Source of the DNA: an uncultured Prevotellaceae bacterium
Lineage (GTDB): Bacteria; Bacteroidota; Bacteroidia; Bacteroidales; Bacteroidaceae
Assembly: GCA_902767775.1 (NCBI GenBank)
Contig: CACXIP010000005.1
Location: 124,001-188,000 of the forward strand
DNA length: 64,000 nucleotides
Reading direction: 5' to 3'
The translations under genes were made by a program, and so were the position numbers. The notes beneath the pieces were generated by a model. That model was not told where the DNA came from. It did not search any database and saw only the letters and a program-made list of their open reading frames with translations. Shown piece by piece: positions 62,524 through 64,000 of the stretch (position 1 is its first letter; the number at the start of each line of letters is the position of its first letter).

Positions 62524-62558
62524 AAAAAATGGGACGGTTTTTCCGCCCCATTTTTTTT
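62524..62558 (+). terminator. Intrinsic terminator
   Basis: AAAAATGGG-A-CGG / CCG-C-CCCATTTTT forms a stem with a T5 loop (one internal mismatch) followed by a T-run, about 45 bases after the upstream stop. It also faces the end of the convergent SusD-like gene and could serve both. Confidence 0.8.
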
Positions 62559-62670
62559 GTAAATACAGACTATAAGACCCCAAAGGTCAAAATGAATATC
62601 TGTACAGTAATGAGCAGTCGTGATTTTCAAATGCCCAAACGACTAAACGACCAACCCTCAAAACGACCAA

Positions 62671-64000
62671 CTAATATCCCGGATTTTGAACAAGATTGAC
62701 ATTAGCATCCATGACTCCGCCGGGGATGGGGAAGACGATGGTGTGGTGGTCGGACTCATCGACGGCATCCGGCCCGGTGTACTCGCTGCGGTAGCGGTCG
62801 AAGCGAATCATGTCGTTGCGCCGCCATCCCTCCCAAGCAAGTTCAATAAGCCGCTCGTTGTAGATATTGTCGAGAGTGGCAGGTATGGAAGGCATTTTGG
62901 CACGTTTTCTCACCATATCAAACTCTGCCTGTCCGTCCTCACCGTTTCTCACCTTTGCCTCCGCCCACATGAGCAGCACATCGGCATAGCGGAACAGCAC
63001 GATATCGTTGTCCATCACTCTGCCACCCTGCGCAGCATCGGGGTCTACCTCATATTTTCTCATCCTGGCACCTGCCGTCTCCATGTGTGGTGTACCCGTT
63101 AGGTTCATCGACACTTCCCACGGATAATAGTTAAGTGCCTCTCCTTCCTTGTCGTACACTATAATACCCTTTTGGTTAAGAACCAGTCCCGGCCAGTAAT
63201 TGTAGGCGAAACGCTTGTCTTCGTTTTTTTCACCAAAATGGTTCACCCGCAGTGTGGTGAGCGAAGCCGACGTACCGTTTTCTCCGTCAAAGCCGTAGGC
63301 GGCAGCATGGCGCCAATGGTGCGACCGGCACATATTTTGTTGCTGGTTGAAGAAAAGCACCCTGTCCATGGGAATGGTCCAGATATTCTCCTTGCTTTGG
63401 TCGTTGTCGATGGCGAAATTGTCTTTGTATTCTGTTTCCAGCCTGTATCCCAAATCTTTCAGCAGTTCGCAGTAATGTATACATGCCTCCCAGGCGTTCA
63501 TCTTCACATCATTGATGGTGAATACCATGTTCTTACCGCTTTTTCTGGGCTGCTGTGTCCAATCGTCATTGGTATAAACCTCCGCATTGAGATAGAGTTT
63601 GGCAAGCATGAAAGCCACCACGGCCTGCGTCACCCTTCCATAATATTCCGTATTATTCTCCACACTCCTGCGGTCGGGCAGCCACGTCAAGCAGTCTTCG
63701 AGTTCGATTCTGACAAACTCAAACGCCTCCGAGCGTTTGAACTGCCTCACCTCATTCATTGGCACATCTGGGCTCAAAACGACAGGCACATTTCCAAAAA
63801 GGTCGAGCAAATACCAATAATAGATGGCTCTCAGAGCCCTTGCCTCCATATAGTATTCCATTGACTCACGCTCTGAGAGAATGCTATAGTGGTCCAAGAT
63901 GGTCTGTATGGACTTGTTGCACATGACGATGACCTTATAGAGATACAGCCAAGAATTATTGATGACCTCATGTCCCGGTTGCCACGAGTGCTTGTATAAG
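62671..64000 (-). CDS. SusD/RagB-family outer-membrane lipoprotein, partial
   Basis: The frame is open through the window end (WQPGHEVINNSWLYLYKVIV upstream of the first internal Met), so the signal peptide and first part are missing. At least 443 residues are seen. SusD features: YKVIVMCNKSIQTI, MEARALRAIYYWYLLDLFGNVP, RVTQAVVAFMLAKLYLNAEVY, VLFRYADVLLMWAEAKVRNG, IYNERLIELAWEGWRRNDMIRF and the end FPIPGGVMDANVNLVQNPGY. SusD proteins bind glycans on the cell surface with a SusC transporter, whose gene should lie just outside the window on the minus strand. The substrate is unknown. Confidence 0.93.
   Translation of the reverse strand, partial: LYKHSWQPGHEVINNSWLYLYKVIVMCNKSIQTILDHYSILSERESMEYYMEARALRAIYYWYLLDLFGNVPVVLSPDVPMNEVRQFKRSEAFEFVRIELEDCLTWLPDRRSVENNTEYYGRVTQAVVAFMLAKLYLNAEVYTNDDWTQQPRKSGKNMVFTINDVKMNAWEACIHYCELLKDLGYRLETEYKDNFAIDNDQSKENIWTIPMDRVLFFNQQQNMCRSHHWRHAAAYGFDGENGTSASLTTLRVNHFGEKNEDKRFAYNYWPGLVLNQKGIIVYDKEGEALNYYPWEVSMNLTGTPHMETAGARMRKYEVDPDAAQGGRVMDNDIVLFRYADVLLMWAEAKVRNGEDGQAEFDMVRKRAKMPSIPATLDNIYNERLIELAWEGWRRNDMIRFDRYRSEYTGPDAVDESDHHTIVFPIPGGVMDANVNLVQNPGY

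Noticed and set aside
1-64000. Insertion sequences, integrases, tRNA genes or riboswitches
   Set aside because: None could be recognised by reading both strands; the repeats seen are short and non-coding.

Overview
The window looks like a chromosomal piece of a gut or rumen Bacteroidales, most like Prevotella and relatives. Evidence: TAnnTTTG promoter boxes with upstream TTTG, a SusD-type lipoprotein, GH127/GH78/GH141-like and PL4-like enzymes, a C10 protease, and secreted proteins ending in short 'LSGQRV...GIYI' tails. Housekeeping anchors are murB and pheS. No rRNA, tRNA, integrase or transposase was recognised.

Layout. 1-775: end of a rhamnogalacturonan lyase. 923-14303: an A+T-richer accessory island holding a large membrane protein flanked by gene remnants (DUF1810, LivH-like), a lipoprotein/patatin pair, and an operon of a secreted vWA protein, a membrane-spanning adaptor, a giant tubulin/FtsZ-like GTPase and, behind an internal hairpin terminator, a membrane-anchored calpain-type protease; a decayed second copy of part of the calpain domain follows. 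14539-31054: G+C-richer plant-polysaccharide genes (beta-helix/DUF6298 protein, orphan ECF sigma factor, TIM-barrel/DUF3826 fusion, GH127, GH141-like, DHDPS/NAL-family aldolase coupled to an SSS symporter, GH78-like). 31724-37482: a small membrane protein, then a type II-C CRISPR locus with divergent tracrRNA, full-length Cas9, an in-frame Cas1-Cas2 deletion remnant and a 17-repeat array. 38018-51195: C10 protease, small secreted proteins, an alpha-uronidase-like hydrolase and a multi-domain hydrolase. 51223-64000: lipoproteins, TPR protein, TonB-dependent receptor, LytTR regulator, metallo-hydrolase, murB, pheS and a SusD-like protein cut by the window end.

How the genes fit. The carbohydrate genes read as a dispersed pectin (rhamnogalacturonan) utilisation region: lyase and exo-glycosidases outside the cytoplasm, symporter and aldolase for a released acidic or keto-deoxy sugar. 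The vWA-adaptor-tubulin-calpain set can be read as a chain from periplasm to cytosol ending in a protease, and is the best candidate for a poorly described system. The CRISPR locus looks able to interfere but not to acquire new spacers.

Nearly every gap between operons carries a mosaic of interspersed short repeats (named A, B1, B2, C, F, J here) plus short tandem microrepeats. Some repeat-like sequence has also entered the coding region of the gene at 47371-51195. All family names come from reading motifs by eye; no database search was possible.
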